Of a stretch of DNA of 64,000 nucleotides, positions 1-9,266 are shown one piece after another (positions within the stretch are counted from its first letter, which is position 1; each line of letters starts with the position of its first letter). The translations under genes were made by a program, and so were the position numbers. A model generated the notes under the pieces. The model worked only from the letters and a program-made list of their open reading frames with translations. It ran no database searches and was not told the DNA's origin. The stretch comes from Planctomycetota bacterium (GTDB lineage Bacteria > Planctomycetota > PLA2 > JAEUHO01). The DNA lies in contig JANQJW010000007.1 of the NCBI GenBank assembly GCA_028281445.1, forward strand, positions 1 to 64,000, read 5' to 3'.

Positions 1-1
1 G

Positions 2-475
2 CCCGGCATCGACAGCGAACGCATCGGCTTCTTCGGCATCAGCGCCGGAGGCATCGTCGGCGCCTCGCTCGCTGCCGCGGACCCGCGCATCAAGGCCCAG
101 GTCCTCGTCTTCGCCGGCGCCCCGATGGCGGACGTGATGACGGGCACCGTCGAGGACAGCATCGCGGACAGCATCAAAGGCGTGATGGAGACGCGGAAGT
201 GGAGTCGCGAGCGGGTCCGTGCCGAGTTGCGCAGCCGCCTGCGGACCGACCCGTACGTGCTCGCGCCGCGCATATCGCGCGAGAACACGCTGATGTTCAT
301 CGCCCACGACGACGAGTCCGTACCGACCCGTACGCAATACGCCCTCTGGTACGCGCTCGGCCGGCCCAAGGCGCATCGAGTCCCCGGCGGGCACTACGTG
401 GGGGTCGGGCTCTTCCTCCCGGCGATCATCTCCCAGTCCCAGCGCTTCCTGGGGCAGCGACTCGGGGCCCCGTAG
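2..475 (+). CDS. Alpha/beta hydrolase, C-terminal part (cut by left edge)
   Basis: The reading frame is open from the left edge, so the N-terminus and start lie outside the window. Near the edge it has the nucleophile elbow G-I-S-A-G-G, with the serine in a GxSxG motif, typical of serine hydrolases with the alpha/beta fold. Downstream, HDDESVP is a likely acid region and GGHY a likely catalytic-histidine region, in the correct order. This arrangement resembles the dienelactone hydrolase / acetyl-xylan-esterase-like group, but the substrate cannot be read from the fragment. The stop is followed by about 140 bp before the next gene on the same strand. Confidence 0.75.
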   Translation, partial: PGIDSERIGFFGISAGGIVGASLAAADPRIKAQVLVFAGAPMADVMTGTVEDSIADSIKGVMETRKWSRERVRAELRSRLRTDPYVLAPRISRENTLMFIAHDDESVPTRTQYALWYALGRPKAHRVPGGHYVGVGLFLPAIISQSQRFLGQRLGAP

Positions 476-616
476 ACTCAAGAACGTCGTAACAAGGGCC
501 GAACGCGAGGACAGGGGCGTCGAGCCTGTTGAGGGATCCCAAGGGTTGCACACCGCGAAGTTGCGCGTCTGCAGGCCCCCTGGGAGGATCGGCGCGGTAG
601 GTCTGGAGGTCGCTCG

Positions 617-2155
617 ATGCGAACGCGTTCCGTGGTCATCGTCTTGGCGCTTCTCGCGCTCGTGCTGCTGCCGACGGTGGGCTGCGGCAGCGGTGAGGGT
701 GTGGCTGCCGTCGCAGGTGGTGCCCGCATCGGCCCCTTCTTCTTCGGCCTGCCGTTCGTACCGGCCATCGGCGGTCAAACCGTCACGGTGGGGCTCAAGA
801 ACGCGTTGAGCGTCACGGCGCCCGTCACCGTCACCCACTACACGGCAGCCGGTGTTCCGACGGTTCGGCCCTTCATGGTGCCCCCGAACGCAGAGCTGCG
901 CATTCCGCTCGCTTCGATCGTGGGGGGAACGCCGGGCGGCTGGGTCCACGTGGACACGCGCGGGGCGGGCGGCGTGCCGCTGCCGACGAGCGGATTCGTC
1001 TTCCCGTACATCGAGCGCGAGACCATCGGTGGTGCGGTCGAGAAGGACACCTTCGAGGGCGTGACCAGTCGCGCGGCCGGCGTTGCCGTGGCGTTCAAGC
1101 CCGAGACGACCGACATCCAGATCATGAACTTCAGTGCCGTGGCGTCGCCGTTCACGGTCAGCACGTTCAACCCGGACGGTACCTCCGTGGGAGCTCCGGT
1201 CGTGACCGCTGTCGTCCCGGCGTTCGGGTCGATCCTCGTCGCGCCCTTGCCCAACCCGGCCATGGGCAACGTCGGCTCCGTGCGGATTGCCGCCGCGGCG
1301 CCCGGCGTCACGTATGCCGCGTGTGCTCGGGAGTCGACTTTCCAGACGCATGCCGAGCTGCGCTTCCGCGAGACGAGCATCGACGTGCTCCCGGCGTTGG
1401 TCGACTACGGGTTCGACCTCGAGTTCGGCCAGGATGCGTTCCTCAACACGCACGACTTCGAGCTCTTGATGAGCAACACGACGGGCACGAATCAGACCGT
1501 CGTGATGCAGGCGGTCCTGCGCAAGGGGCAGCTGCCGCTGCTGACGGTTCCGCGGGTCTTCGTGCTGAACGCGGGCCGGACGGTCCTGATGCGGACGGAG
1601 ACCGTGCGCTCCATCGGCCTCAACGTGGGAGAGCAGAGCTTCTTCGACGACATCTTCGGGGACGTCTTCGCAGCCACCGCCTTCGACGAGGTGACGCTGC
1701 TGTTCCAGATCCCGCGCACCATCGATGTGTCGATGCGCCACTTCGAGCGCGCAACGACGAACTTCTACCGGGTCGTCCGCGCGCTGCCGCGGACCGCGAA
1801 CGCCTGCGTCTTCAACCTGCCGATCCAGGAGTTCCTGACTACGGGCATCCGTAATGTCGTTTCGATCTGCAACGACTCGCCCAACCCGGTCAACATCCAG
1901 GTCCAGGGCTACACCCCGGGCGGCACGCTCTACCTACTCGCGCCGATCACGGTCCCCGCGTTCGAGCGCTTTGACTGGACGCCAGACGGCCTAACGTTCC
2001 GCGAGATCCCGACGGACACGGTCGGACCGTTCGTGCAGTACATGCGCTTCGAGTTCTTCCCGCCCGGCGGCATCTTCTTCCGCGGCAGGACGACTTCCAG
2101 TGATGCGCTCGGCCTCGTCCGCTACATCTCACCTACGGCCAATCGATCGAACTAG
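617..2155 (+). CDS. Putative lipoprotein of unknown function (512 aa)
   Basis: The N-terminus has two arginines, a hydrophobic stretch and a lipobox-like T-V-G-C, followed by a Gly/Ser-rich stretch, so the protein is predicted to be exported and lipid-anchored. GGAGGT lies 7 nt before the ATG and supports this start. The mature part is rich in Val, Thr, Phe and Pro with regularly spaced short hydrophobic strands, suggesting a beta-rich extracellular protein. I recognise no family motif or catalytic signature. It lies 11 bp upstream of trpS on the same strand, but that need not mean a functional link. Confidence 0.7.
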   Translation: MRTRSVVIVLALLALVLLPTVGCGSGEGVAAVAGGARIGPFFFGLPFVPAIGGQTVTVGLKNALSVTAPVTVTHYTAAGVPTVRPFMVPPNAELRIPLASIVGGTPGGWVHVDTRGAGGVPLPTSGFVFPYIERETIGGAVEKDTFEGVTSRAAGVAVAFKPETTDIQIMNFSAVASPFTVSTFNPDGTSVGAPVVTAVVPAFGSILVAPLPNPAMGNVGSVRIAAAAPGVTYAACARESTFQTHAELRFRETSIDVLPALVDYGFDLEFGQDAFLNTHDFELLMSNTTGTNQTVVMQAVLRKGQLPLLTVPRVFVLNAGRTVLMRTETVRSIGLNVGEQSFFDDIFGDVFAATAFDEVTLLFQIPRTIDVSMRHFERATTNFYRVVRALPRTANACVFNLPIQEFLTTGIRNVVSICNDSPNPVNIQVQGYTPGGTLYLLAPITVPAFERFDWTPDGLTFREIPTDTVGPFVQYMRFEFFPPGGIFFRGRTTSSDALGLVRYISPTANRSN

Positions 2156-2166
2156 ACAGCAGAACC

Positions 2167-3159
2167 ATGCGCATTCTCAGCGGGGTCAAGTCCAGCGGGC
2201 GCCCCCATATCGGCAACTACTTCGGCGCGATCCGCCAGTTCATCGACCTGCAGACGAAGGGCGAGGGCTACTACTTCGTCGCCGACCTGCACGCGCTCGA
2301 TCAGATCCGCGACGCGGAGACGATGCGCGAGCTCACGCTGGGGGTCGCGCTCGACTACATCGCGCTCGGCCTCGACCCGGAGCACTGCATGCTGTACGTG
2401 CAGTCGCACGTGCCCGAGGTCTCACAGCTTCAGTGGATCATCGGCTCCGTGACGCCGTTGGGGCAGATGCTGCGCGCGCACGCCTACAAAGACGCGCAGG
2501 CGAAAGGCAGGGAGGTCGACTTCGGTCTCTTCGCCTACCCGCTGCTCATGGCGGCCGACATCCTCAACGTCCGCGCCAATGTCGTTCCGGTGGGCAAGGA
2601 CCAGAAGCAGCACCTCGAGCTCACGCGCGACATCGCCGTCAAGTTCAACATGACGTACTGCCCCGACTTCGATCCCCAGACGGGCGAAGGTGGTGTGCTG
2701 AACCTGCCCGACCCGATGATCCTGGAAGAGGTCGCCGTCGTGCCCGGCACGGACGGCCAGAAGATGGGCAAGAGCGACGGCAACACCATTCCGCTCTTCG
2801 GAACCGACAAGGTCGTCAAGAAGGCGATCATGGGCATCGTCACCGACTCCACGCCCATCGAGGAGCCGAAGGATCCAGACGCCTGCAACGTCTATGCGAT
2901 CCTCAAGCTCTTCCTCGACGAGACGGGGCAAGCCGAGGTGCGCGGCCGCTACACCGCGGGCGGCACCGGCTACGGCGACTTCAAGAAGCTGCTCCTGGAA
3001 AAGTTCCACGAGCGCTTCGACGCAGCCCGGGCCAAGCGCGAGGAGCTGCTCCAGAACCTCGACTACGTCCACGACGTGCTGGCGAAAGGGGCGAAGAGCG
3101 CCCGTCAGACGGGTGGCGAGGTGTTGGCCGACGTCCAAGCAGCCTGCGGCATCCGGTAG
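2167..3159 (+). CDS. trpS: Tryptophan--tRNA ligase
   Basis: This class Ic aminoacyl-tRNA synthetase charges tRNA-Trp with tryptophan in the cytoplasm. The HIGH-equivalent H-I-G-N is at residues 14-17 and the KMSKS-equivalent K-M-G-K-S at 199-203. The overall length of 330 aa is normal for bacterial TrpRS. The segment G-K-D-Q-K-Q-H before K-M-G-K-S is also typical of the family. It is followed 30 bp later by metG on the same strand, so two tRNA synthetases are probably co-transcribed. Confidence 0.97.
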   Translation: MRILSGVKSSGRPHIGNYFGAIRQFIDLQTKGEGYYFVADLHALDQIRDAETMRELTLGVALDYIALGLDPEHCMLYVQSHVPEVSQLQWIIGSVTPLGQMLRAHAYKDAQAKGREVDFGLFAYPLLMAADILNVRANVVPVGKDQKQHLELTRDIAVKFNMTYCPDFDPQTGEGGVLNLPDPMILEEVAVVPGTDGQKMGKSDGNTIPLFGTDKVVKKAIMGIVTDSTPIEEPKDPDACNVYAILKLFLDETGQAEVRGRYTAGGTGYGDFKKLLLEKFHERFDAARAKREELLQNLDYVHDVLAKGAKSARQTGGEVLADVQAACGIR

Positions 3160-3189
3160 CTCCCGCCGCTTTCGGGCTATTCTCCCGCG

Positions 3190-5223
3190 ATGTCCCAGCG
3201 CCAGATCCTCGTCACGACCGGCCTGCCGTACGCCAACGGCTCGCTGCATCTCGGCCACCTGGTCGAGGACATCCAGGGCGACATCTGGGCCCGCTTCCAG
3301 CGCCTGCGCGGCCACAAGGTGCTGCAGGTCTGCGGCGACGACACGCACGGCACGGCCACCATGATCGCGGCCGCCCGCGCCTGCACGTCCGAAGAAGACC
3401 TCATCGCCGAGATGAACGTCGAGCACGCCGAGGACTACCGCGACTTCGGGATTCTGTACGACCACTACGGCAGCACCAACTCCGACGCCAACCGGGCCTT
3501 GTGCCACGAGATCTGGCAGTCGGTCGTCGATGCCGACCTCGTCACCGAGAAGGAGGTCACGCAGCTCTACGACCCGGTCGAGCAGACCTTCCTCGCGGAC
3601 CGCCAGGTCAAGGGCACGTGTCCGCGCTGCAAGACCCCGGACCAGAACGGCGACTACTGCGACAACTGCAACTCCAACTACGCGCCGCCCGACCTGATCG
3701 ACCCGATCAGCGCGCTGTCCGGCGCGACGCCGGAGCTACGCACGGCGCAGCACGTCTTCATCCGGCTCGAGAAGCTCCAGCCCTTCCTCGAGGAATGGAC
3801 GCAGGCGGAAGGAAACCTCCAGGAGGAGGCCCTCAACTACCTCAAGGGCGCGTTCCTCAACGAGACGCTGCTGGACTGGGACATCTCGCGCCCCGCGCGT
3901 TACTTCGGATTCGAGATCCCCGGCTACCCGGGCAACTACTGGTACGTCTGGTTCACCGCACCGATCGGCTACATCTCGACGACCAAGGAGTGGTGCGACG
4001 CCAACGGCGAAGCGCTCGACGACTGGTGGCGCTCGGAGTCCACCGAGATCCATCACTTCATCGGCAAGGACATCATCTACTTCCACTGCCTCTTCTGGCC
4101 CGCCATGCTCAAGACGGCGGGCTTCTCCCTGCCGACGCGCGTGCAGATCCACGGCATGCTCACGGTCGACGGCGGGAAGATGTCCAAGAGCAAGGGCACG
4201 TTCATCCGCGCGCGCACCTGGCTGGATCATCTCGACCCTGCCTACCTGCGCTACTACTACGCCTCGAAGCTGACGAGCCGTATCGATGACTTTGATCTCG
4301 GTCTCGACGACCTGGTCGCGAAGGTCAACAGCGATCTTGTCGGCAAGGTCGTCAACCTGGCGAGCCGCACCGCGCGCTTCGTGAAGGCAACCGGGCTCTC
4401 CGAGACCTACCCGGAGGACGGTGGCCTCTTCACGGCGGCGGCGAAGTCCGGGGACGACATCGCCGAGTGCTACGAGCAGTGCGACTTCAGCAAGGCCATG
4501 AAGCAGATCATGGCGCTGGCCGACCGCGCGAACGAGTTCGTCGAAGAGGTCGAGCCCTGGGCGTTCAAGAAGGACCCGGAGCAGGCCCAGCGTCTGCAGG
4601 ACGTCTGCACGATCGCGCTCAACCTGTTCCGCCAGATCGTCGTGTACCTCACGCCGGTGCTTCCGAAGCTGGCCGAGCAGGTCGGCGAGCTGCTCGACGC
4701 GCCCATCGCGGACTGGGACGAGGCGAAGACGCCGCTCACCGGCAAGCCCGTCAAGCCGTTCAAGCACTTGATGCAGCGTGTCGATCCCGAGAAGCTGGCT
4801 GCCGTGATCGAGGACAGCAAGGAAGCCGCGCCCGCCGCGACGCCGGTCTCGTCGACCGACGACGACGCTGCGTTGAAGGCCGAACCGATCGCCGAGCAGT
4901 GCACGTTCGACGACTTCATGAAGGCGGACCTGCGCGTTGCACGCGTGCTTGCCGCGGAGGAGATCCCGGACGCGAAGAAGCTGCTGAAGCTCACGCTCGG
5001 TCTGGGTGGCGATGAGCGCCGCACCGTTTTCGCGGGCATCAAGAGCGCCTACGAGGCCGAGAGTCTCGTTGGGCGACTCGTTGTCTGCGTCGCGAACCTC
5101 GCGCCGCGTAAGATGAAGTTCGGGACGAGCGAAGGCATGGTCATCGCCGCCGGCCCGGGCGGGCAGGACATCTTCCTGCTCTCACCGGATAGCGGCGCCG
5201 TCCCGGGCCAGCGGGTTCGGTAG
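3190..5223 (+). CDS. metG: Methionine--tRNA ligase with C-terminal tRNA-binding domain
   Basis: Charges tRNA-Met. The Rossmann catalytic domain carries H-L-G-H at residues 20-23 and K-M-S-K-S at 330-334. A zinc knuckle with two CxxC pairs (about residues 144-160, CPRC and CDNC) sits in the connective peptide. After the anticodon-binding helical region there is an Ala/Pro linker, then a Trbp111/EMAP-like oligonucleotide-binding domain at roughly residues 570-677 (motif [11 protein letters not shown]), which in this family promotes dimerisation and tRNA binding. The length of 677 aa fits the long bacterial form. An R1 repeat begins 18 bp after the stop codon. Confidence 0.97.
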   Translation: MSQRQILVTTGLPYANGSLHLGHLVEDIQGDIWARFQRLRGHKVLQVCGDDTHGTATMIAAARACTSEEDLIAEMNVEHAEDYRDFGILYDHYGSTNSDANRALCHEIWQSVVDADLVTEKEVTQLYDPVEQTFLADRQVKGTCPRCKTPDQNGDYCDNCNSNYAPPDLIDPISALSGATPELRTAQHVFIRLEKLQPFLEEWTQAEGNLQEEALNYLKGAFLNETLLDWDISRPARYFGFEIPGYPGNYWYVWFTAPIGYISTTKEWCDANGEALDDWWRSESTEIHHFIGKDIIYFHCLFWPAMLKTAGFSLPTRVQIHGMLTVDGGKMSKSKGTFIRARTWLDHLDPAYLRYYYASKLTSRIDDFDLGLDDLVAKVNSDLVGKVVNLASRTARFVKATGLSETYPEDGGLFTAAAKSGDDIAECYEQCDFSKAMKQIMALADRANEFVEEVEPWAFKKDPEQAQRLQDVCTIALNLFRQIVVYLTPVLPKLAEQVGELLDAPIADWDEAKTPLTGKPVKPFKHLMQRVDPEKLAAVIEDSKEAAPAATPVSSTDDDAALKAEPIAEQCTFDDFMKADLRVARVLAAEEIPDAKKLLKLTLGLGGDERRTVFAGIKSAYEAESLVGRLVVCVANLAPRKMKFGTSEGMVIAAGPGGQDIFLLSPDSGAVPGQRVR

Positions 5224-5240
5224 GCGAGTGGCCCCTGGGC

Positions 5241-5374
5241 TGTAGGGACGGGCCTTGTGCCCGTCCTCGGCTGTTCGGGACTGCCCGCCGGCGCACGGTC
5301 GCGCGCGACGCCGAGCGGCCGGGCCTCCCGCGGCCCTTGGCCGCGGCGGGAGGGCAGAAGGCCCTCCCCTACAT
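5241..5374. repeat. R1 interspersed repeat, copy a (inward-facing units)
   Basis: Two inverted copies of a unit of about 26 bp lie at 5241-5266 and 5348-5374. The outer ends read TGTAGGG and CCCTACA; inside each is a GGGCCTTGTGCCC-like palindrome. Between them is an unrelated GC-rich hairpin-forming stretch. Related units are at 26005-26084, 32254-32323 and 43078-43157. This copy separates metG from the next gene on the same strand. It resembles REP/MITE-like elements in size and symmetry, but I do not know a named family for it. Confidence 0.85.
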
Positions 5375-5402
5375 GACAGGTTCCGGCTCCGCGCGAGGCA
5401 CA

Positions 5403-6476
5403 ATGGCATCCGTGCGCTTGATTGTGCTCGCAGCGGTCCTCTTGTTCGCCGGCACCGTCGGCGCGGAGGAGGCGGCGTACCCCGCCGGCCGCTCGTCGAA
5501 GACCATCGAGGGACTCGTCGTCGAACTCCACCTGCCGGACGATGTCTCTGAGAAGAAGCCCGGCTCGCTCATCGTGATCCTGCATGGGTCGGGCGGCACG
5601 GCGACGGGCATGGTCGGATCGCTGCGCGACTGGGTCTCCGACGGCTACGTCATCGCCGCGCCGAAGTCGAGCGGGGCGAGTTGGTCGCAGCCCGACATCC
5701 AGGCCGCGCTGCGCATCGCGCGCAGGCTGAAGCACGAACTGCCGGTCGATCCCAAGAAGCTCCACGTCGTCGGCTATTCCGCCGGCGGCTGGGCCCTGGA
5801 TTCCCTCGCGTTCGACGACGAGCTGAAGCCCTGCAGCGCGACGTGGATCGCTGCGGGCTGCCGGCGCGGGAGCGCGCCGAAGTGGGCCGCCAAGGGGCTC
5901 GGCGCCATCGCCCTGGCGGGCAGCCAGGACGCGAACGCACCGCACGCGCGCAAGACCGTCGATCTCCTGCAAGGCAAGGTGCGCTCGGTCGAGTCCCGTT
6001 TCGAACCCAAGCTGGGGCATGAGTGGCCGCGCATGTTGATGCCGTATCTCCAGTGGTGGCACGGTGCGATGGAGGGGCGCTTCACGCCCGGCGTCGACAG
6101 GAACTTCACGTGGGTGAACGGCCTCGAGAAGGCCGTGAAGAGTCTCGAGGATCAGAAGAAGGGCGGCATCTTCGTCTATGCCTACTCCACGAAGAACGAC
6201 GCACAGAGCGACGTGGCGAAGACGCTGCAGAACCTCACGCTCATGGACCCTCTCGTGCGGTGGTACGGCAACCAGCTCGAGGCGGTGAAGCTCGATTGGG
6301 ACGAGCACACGGAAGCTCTTCAGGCGCTGGGCGTGAAGGAGACGCCCAGCGTCGTCGTCCTCAAGAAGGACGGAACGCCGAAGAGGGTGCTCGGTCCCAA
6401 GTCCCTGAAGAAGGCCCGCAAGATCGCGAGCGCCCTCAAGTCGGTTGCTCCCAACAAGAAGAAACCTGGCAAGTAG
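5403..6476 (+). CDS. Exported alpha/beta hydrolase fused to a thioredoxin-like domain
   Basis: The start at 5403 gives a clean signal peptide ending near G-T-V-G-A-E-E. Upstream in-frame ATGs at 5337 and 5373 lie in the R1 repeat and are unlikely. The first part is a poly(3-hydroxybutyrate)-depolymerase/esterase-like hydrolase, with an oxyanion strand followed by H-G-S-G-G, nucleophile elbow G-Y-S-A-G-G and a late G-H-E-W-P histidine motif. The last ~110 residues look like a thioredoxin fold with a K-E-T-P-S-V-V-V cis-Pro strand but no CxxC, so it should lack redox activity. The Lys-rich tail is also unusual. Substrate unknown. A related hydrolase without the fusion is at 51230-52003. Confidence 0.75.
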   Translation: MASVRLIVLAAVLLFAGTVGAEEAAYPAGRSSKTIEGLVVELHLPDDVSEKKPGSLIVILHGSGGTATGMVGSLRDWVSDGYVIAAPKSSGASWSQPDIQAALRIARRLKHELPVDPKKLHVVGYSAGGWALDSLAFDDELKPCSATWIAAGCRRGSAPKWAAKGLGAIALAGSQDANAPHARKTVDLLQGKVRSVESRFEPKLGHEWPRMLMPYLQWWHGAMEGRFTPGVDRNFTWVNGLEKAVKSLEDQKKGGIFVYAYSTKNDAQSDVAKTLQNLTLMDPLVRWYGNQLEAVKLDWDEHTEALQALGVKETPSVVVLKKDGTPKRVLGPKSLKKARKIASALKSVAPNKKKPGK

Positions 6477-6590
6477 GCGGCTCGCTGGAGCGAAGGCGCC
6501 CTAAAGCCGCCGAGGACGACGCGTGGTTTACCACGCGAGGACGAGAGCGAAGCGGTCGGCGCAGAGCCGCCGAGCATCCAGCGAGCCGCC
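6476..6590. repeat. R2 repeat, copy a, with perfect 14-bp terminal inverted repeats
   Basis: GGCGGCTCGCTGGA (6476-6489) is perfectly inverted at 6577-6590. An inner perfect hairpin, CGCGTGGT-TT-ACCACGCG, sits at about 6520-6537. The element fills the space between the stop codons of two convergent genes, and each terminal arm overlaps the outermost base of a stop. The right end (GCCGAGCATCCAG then GAGCCGCC) recurs, reverse-complemented, at 34216-34375. It may act as a bidirectional terminator or be a non-autonomous mobile repeat; neither has been shown. Confidence 0.75.
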
Positions 6591-6937
6591 TAGTCCCGGA
6601 ACTGCCTGACGACCGCGACGACGACCCCTTCGAAGACCGTGTCGAGATCCACGCCGCGCAGGCCGTTCCCGTTGCGCAGCGAGATCGTCTCGTTCTCCGG
6701 ATAGGCCTTCCAGAGCTCGATGCGTTCCTCGTCGTCACGCAGTGCGACGACGTCCCCGTGCTCGACTGCCGTGCGGCGTACCAGCACGACGCGGTCGCCC
6801 GCGCGGATGTGGAACGCCGCGAGCTCGTCGCCGAGCACCTCGACCGTGCGCGTATCGCCTGCCGCGGGCCGCGAGCCGCCCGGCTGCGCGGGAAGACGCA
6901 GGTGACCCTCGGAGGCGTAGGGGCGCTTCTTGACCAT
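6590..6937 (-). CDS. Small LexA/S24-like fold protein lacking the catalytic serine
   Basis: This 115-aa protein matches the C-terminal S24/LexA beta fold: L-G-D-E-L, I-R-A-G-D-R-V-V-L-V-R, then G-D-V-V-A-L and a late R-I-E-L-W-K, where the dyad lysine would lie. The expected G-D-S-M serine motif reads G-D-E-L, so self-cleavage should not be possible. There is no recognisable N-terminal helix-turn-helix, only a short basic leader. ATG 6937 has a GGA-containing ribosome site; longer in-frame starts would run into the divergent peptidase gene. It could be a sensor or partner protein. The family call rests on fold resemblance only. Confidence 0.55.
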   Translation of the reverse strand: MVKKRPYASEGHLRLPAQPGGSRPAAGDTRTVEVLGDELAAFHIRAGDRVVLVRRTAVEHGDVVALRDDEERIELWKAYPENETISLRNGNGLRGVDLDTVFEGVVVAVVRQFRD

Positions 6938-7027
6938 GCGGGAATCCTGGAGTTCGCCTACCCCATGGTTCGGCCCGCCCGCGGCATGGGTTGCGTGGAA
7001 TGTGCTTCCGGCGGATAACCGCGGGTC

Positions 7028-9250
7028 ATGCGCCGCCTCTCGCTGCCCCTCGCGTTGCTGCTCGTCCTCCTGGTCGGTGCGCCCGCTCGAACCGACGAGC
7101 GCCGGCTCACGATCGACCAGGTCTTCCGCACGTCGTACGTGCAGGGCATGCCGCGCTGGAGCTGGCGCCCGGGCCATGTCGAGCTTGTCCGGCGGCACGG
7201 GCGACGGGATCCCGACACCCGGCGGACGCACTCGATCCTCACGGCGATGAATCCCGAGACCGGCGCGCAGCAGGACCTGCTCGACCTCACCGCGCTGAAC
7301 GCGATGATCCCCGGCAAGGGCACGCGCATGCGCCGGATCGGCCGCGGCTCGGCACCGCGCTTCAAGTGGTCCAAGGACGGCACGTCGCTCTGCGCCGTCG
7401 TGAAGGGCGACCTGGTCTGGGTGGATCTCAAGACGGGTGCAAAGCGCCGACTCACCGAGACGAAGACGCCGCTCGTCGATCTCAACATCGCGCCGGACGG
7501 ATCCCACGTCTCCTTCTCGCGAGGCAACGACCTCTGGGTCGTGTCCACGAAAGAAGGCAAGCCGAGACAGCTGACCACCGGGGGCACCGAGACGCTGCTG
7601 AACGCCACGCTCGACTGGGTCTACCCCGAGGAGCTCGGCTTCACCACCGCCGCCTGGTGGTCGCCCGACAGCAAGTACATCGCCTACCTCCAGATGGACC
7701 AGGCAGACGTGCCGCGCTACCGCGTGCCGGGCCTGCTGCCGATGCGCTCCGACGGCCGCGAGATGTTCTATCCCAAGGCGGGCGACCCGAATCCCAAGGT
7801 GCGCATCGGCATCGTGCCCGCGGCGGGCGGCGAAACCGTGTGGGCGAACCTCGGCAACCCGGCTCCCGAGTACATCGTGCGTGCGAGCTGGTACACGGAT
7901 CTCGGCAAGCCGGGGCTGATGGTCGCGACGCTCGATCGACTCCAGAAGATCCTGCGCGTGCGCGGCGTCTCCCCCGAGACCGGGGACGGCCGCGTCTTGT
8001 TCGTCGAGCGCGACGAGGCCTGGATCTCACTTCCGCCGCCACCTCGGGTCGGCAGGGGAGATCGCGCGGAGCAACTTTGGCGGCGTCAGCAGGCCTGCAC
8101 CGGCTGGCACTGTGCACCGTTTCAGGCACCCGAGGCCGACCCGTGGTCGTTCCAGCCCATCACGCCGGACGGCGTCGATGCGACGGAGCTGCTCTACTTC
8201 GACTGGTCCACGCGCCGGGCGATCTACTCCGGTGTGATTCACGGCGAGGTGACGCGCGGCGTCTTCGAGACCGCTCCCGGCAGTGAGGGTATCAAGCGCC
8301 CCTCGTGGGCATCCGACGCTACGAAGTGGACGACCGCCGACGTCGATCCGACCGGTGCGTTCGCGCTTGTCACCACGCAGGACGCCGTCACCCCGCGACG
8401 CACAGTGCTTGTCCGTGTGAAGGACGGCGAGGTACTGCGCGAGATCGGCAATGCGTACTCCCCCAAGCTGGATGCGGTCGATCTGGCAGTCCCCGAGTAC
8501 GGGAGGATCCCGGTCGAGGGCATGGAGGGCCAGATCAACTGGCGCCTCTGGAAGCCGGCTGACTTCGACCCCACCAAGTCCTACGGACTCATCGTGAACG
8601 TGTACGCCGGCCCGGGTTCGAACATCGTGCGCAACAGCTGGGGCCGCGGCCCGCTGTTCCACACGTTGCTCTGCCAGCGTGGCTTCCTGGTGCTGCAAGC
8701 GGACGGACGAGGCACCGGCGGCCAGGGGCGCGACTGGATGAAGGCCGTCCATCGGCAGTTGGGCATCCTGGAGCTCGAGGACCAGGTGCGCGCGGTCCGC
8801 GAGATCACCAAGCGCTCGTATGTCGACGCCAAGCGCGTCGGCATCTGGGGCTGGTCATACGGCGGCACCATGGCGTGCAACGCCTTGACCATGCGCAGCG
8901 ACGTCTTCCGTGCGGGTGTTGCGGTCGCGCCGGTCACCGACTGGCGGCTCTACGACACGATCTACACCGAGCGCTACATGGAGCGGCCCAAGGACAACCC
9001 CGGTGGCTACACGGCGACGGCGTCGAGTAGCCACGCCGCGAAGATGACCGGCCATCTCCTCCTGATGCACGGCATGGGCGACGACAACGTCCACGCGCAG
9101 AACACGATGCGCCTCGTCGAGGCCTTCATCAAGGCGAAGAAGACGAACTACGACATGCACCTCTACCCGCGCCGCGGGCACGGCATCGGCGGCGCCTCCG
9201 TGGACGTCTTCACGCGGATGGTCGCGTACTTCGAGAAACACCTGCGGTAA
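7028..9250 (+). CDS. Secreted dipeptidyl peptidase IV-like S9B peptidase
   Basis: This exported prolyl peptidase should release dipeptides from N-termini. A signal peptide ends around A-P-A-R-T-D. An N-terminal beta-propeller region (DPP-IV N) is followed by the S9 catalytic domain. The triad is visible: Ser610 in G-W-S-Y-G-G, Asp686 in H-G-M-G-D-D-N-V-H, His718 in R-R-G-H-G. Length 740 aa is normal. Residues ~335-365 are Pro/Arg-rich and do not look like propeller sequence, unlike the conserved D-E-A-W just before; a pair of compensating frameshifts there is possible (see findings). It diverges from the LexA-like gene. Confidence 0.92.
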   Translation: MRRLSLPLALLLVLLVGAPARTDERRLTIDQVFRTSYVQGMPRWSWRPGHVELVRRHGRRDPDTRRTHSILTAMNPETGAQQDLLDLTALNAMIPGKGTRMRRIGRGSAPRFKWSKDGTSLCAVVKGDLVWVDLKTGAKRRLTETKTPLVDLNIAPDGSHVSFSRGNDLWVVSTKEGKPRQLTTGGTETLLNATLDWVYPEELGFTTAAWWSPDSKYIAYLQMDQADVPRYRVPGLLPMRSDGREMFYPKAGDPNPKVRIGIVPAAGGETVWANLGNPAPEYIVRASWYTDLGKPGLMVATLDRLQKILRVRGVSPETGDGRVLFVERDEAWISLPPPPRVGRGDRAEQLWRRQQACTGWHCAPFQAPEADPWSFQPITPDGVDATELLYFDWSTRRAIYSGVIHGEVTRGVFETAPGSEGIKRPSWASDATKWTTADVDPTGAFALVTTQDAVTPRRTVLVRVKDGEVLREIGNAYSPKLDAVDLAVPEYGRIPVEGMEGQINWRLWKPADFDPTKSYGLIVNVYAGPGSNIVRNSWGRGPLFHTLLCQRGFLVLQADGRGTGGQGRDWMKAVHRQLGILELEDQVRAVREITKRSYVDAKRVGIWGWSYGGTMACNALTMRSDVFRAGVAVAPVTDWRLYDTIYTERYMERPKDNPGGYTATASSSHAAKMTGHLLLMHGMGDDNVHAQNTMRLVEAFIKAKKTNYDMHLYPRRGHGIGGASVDVFTRMVAYFEKHLR

Positions 9251-9266
9251 GCGGCTCCTCCGTGCT

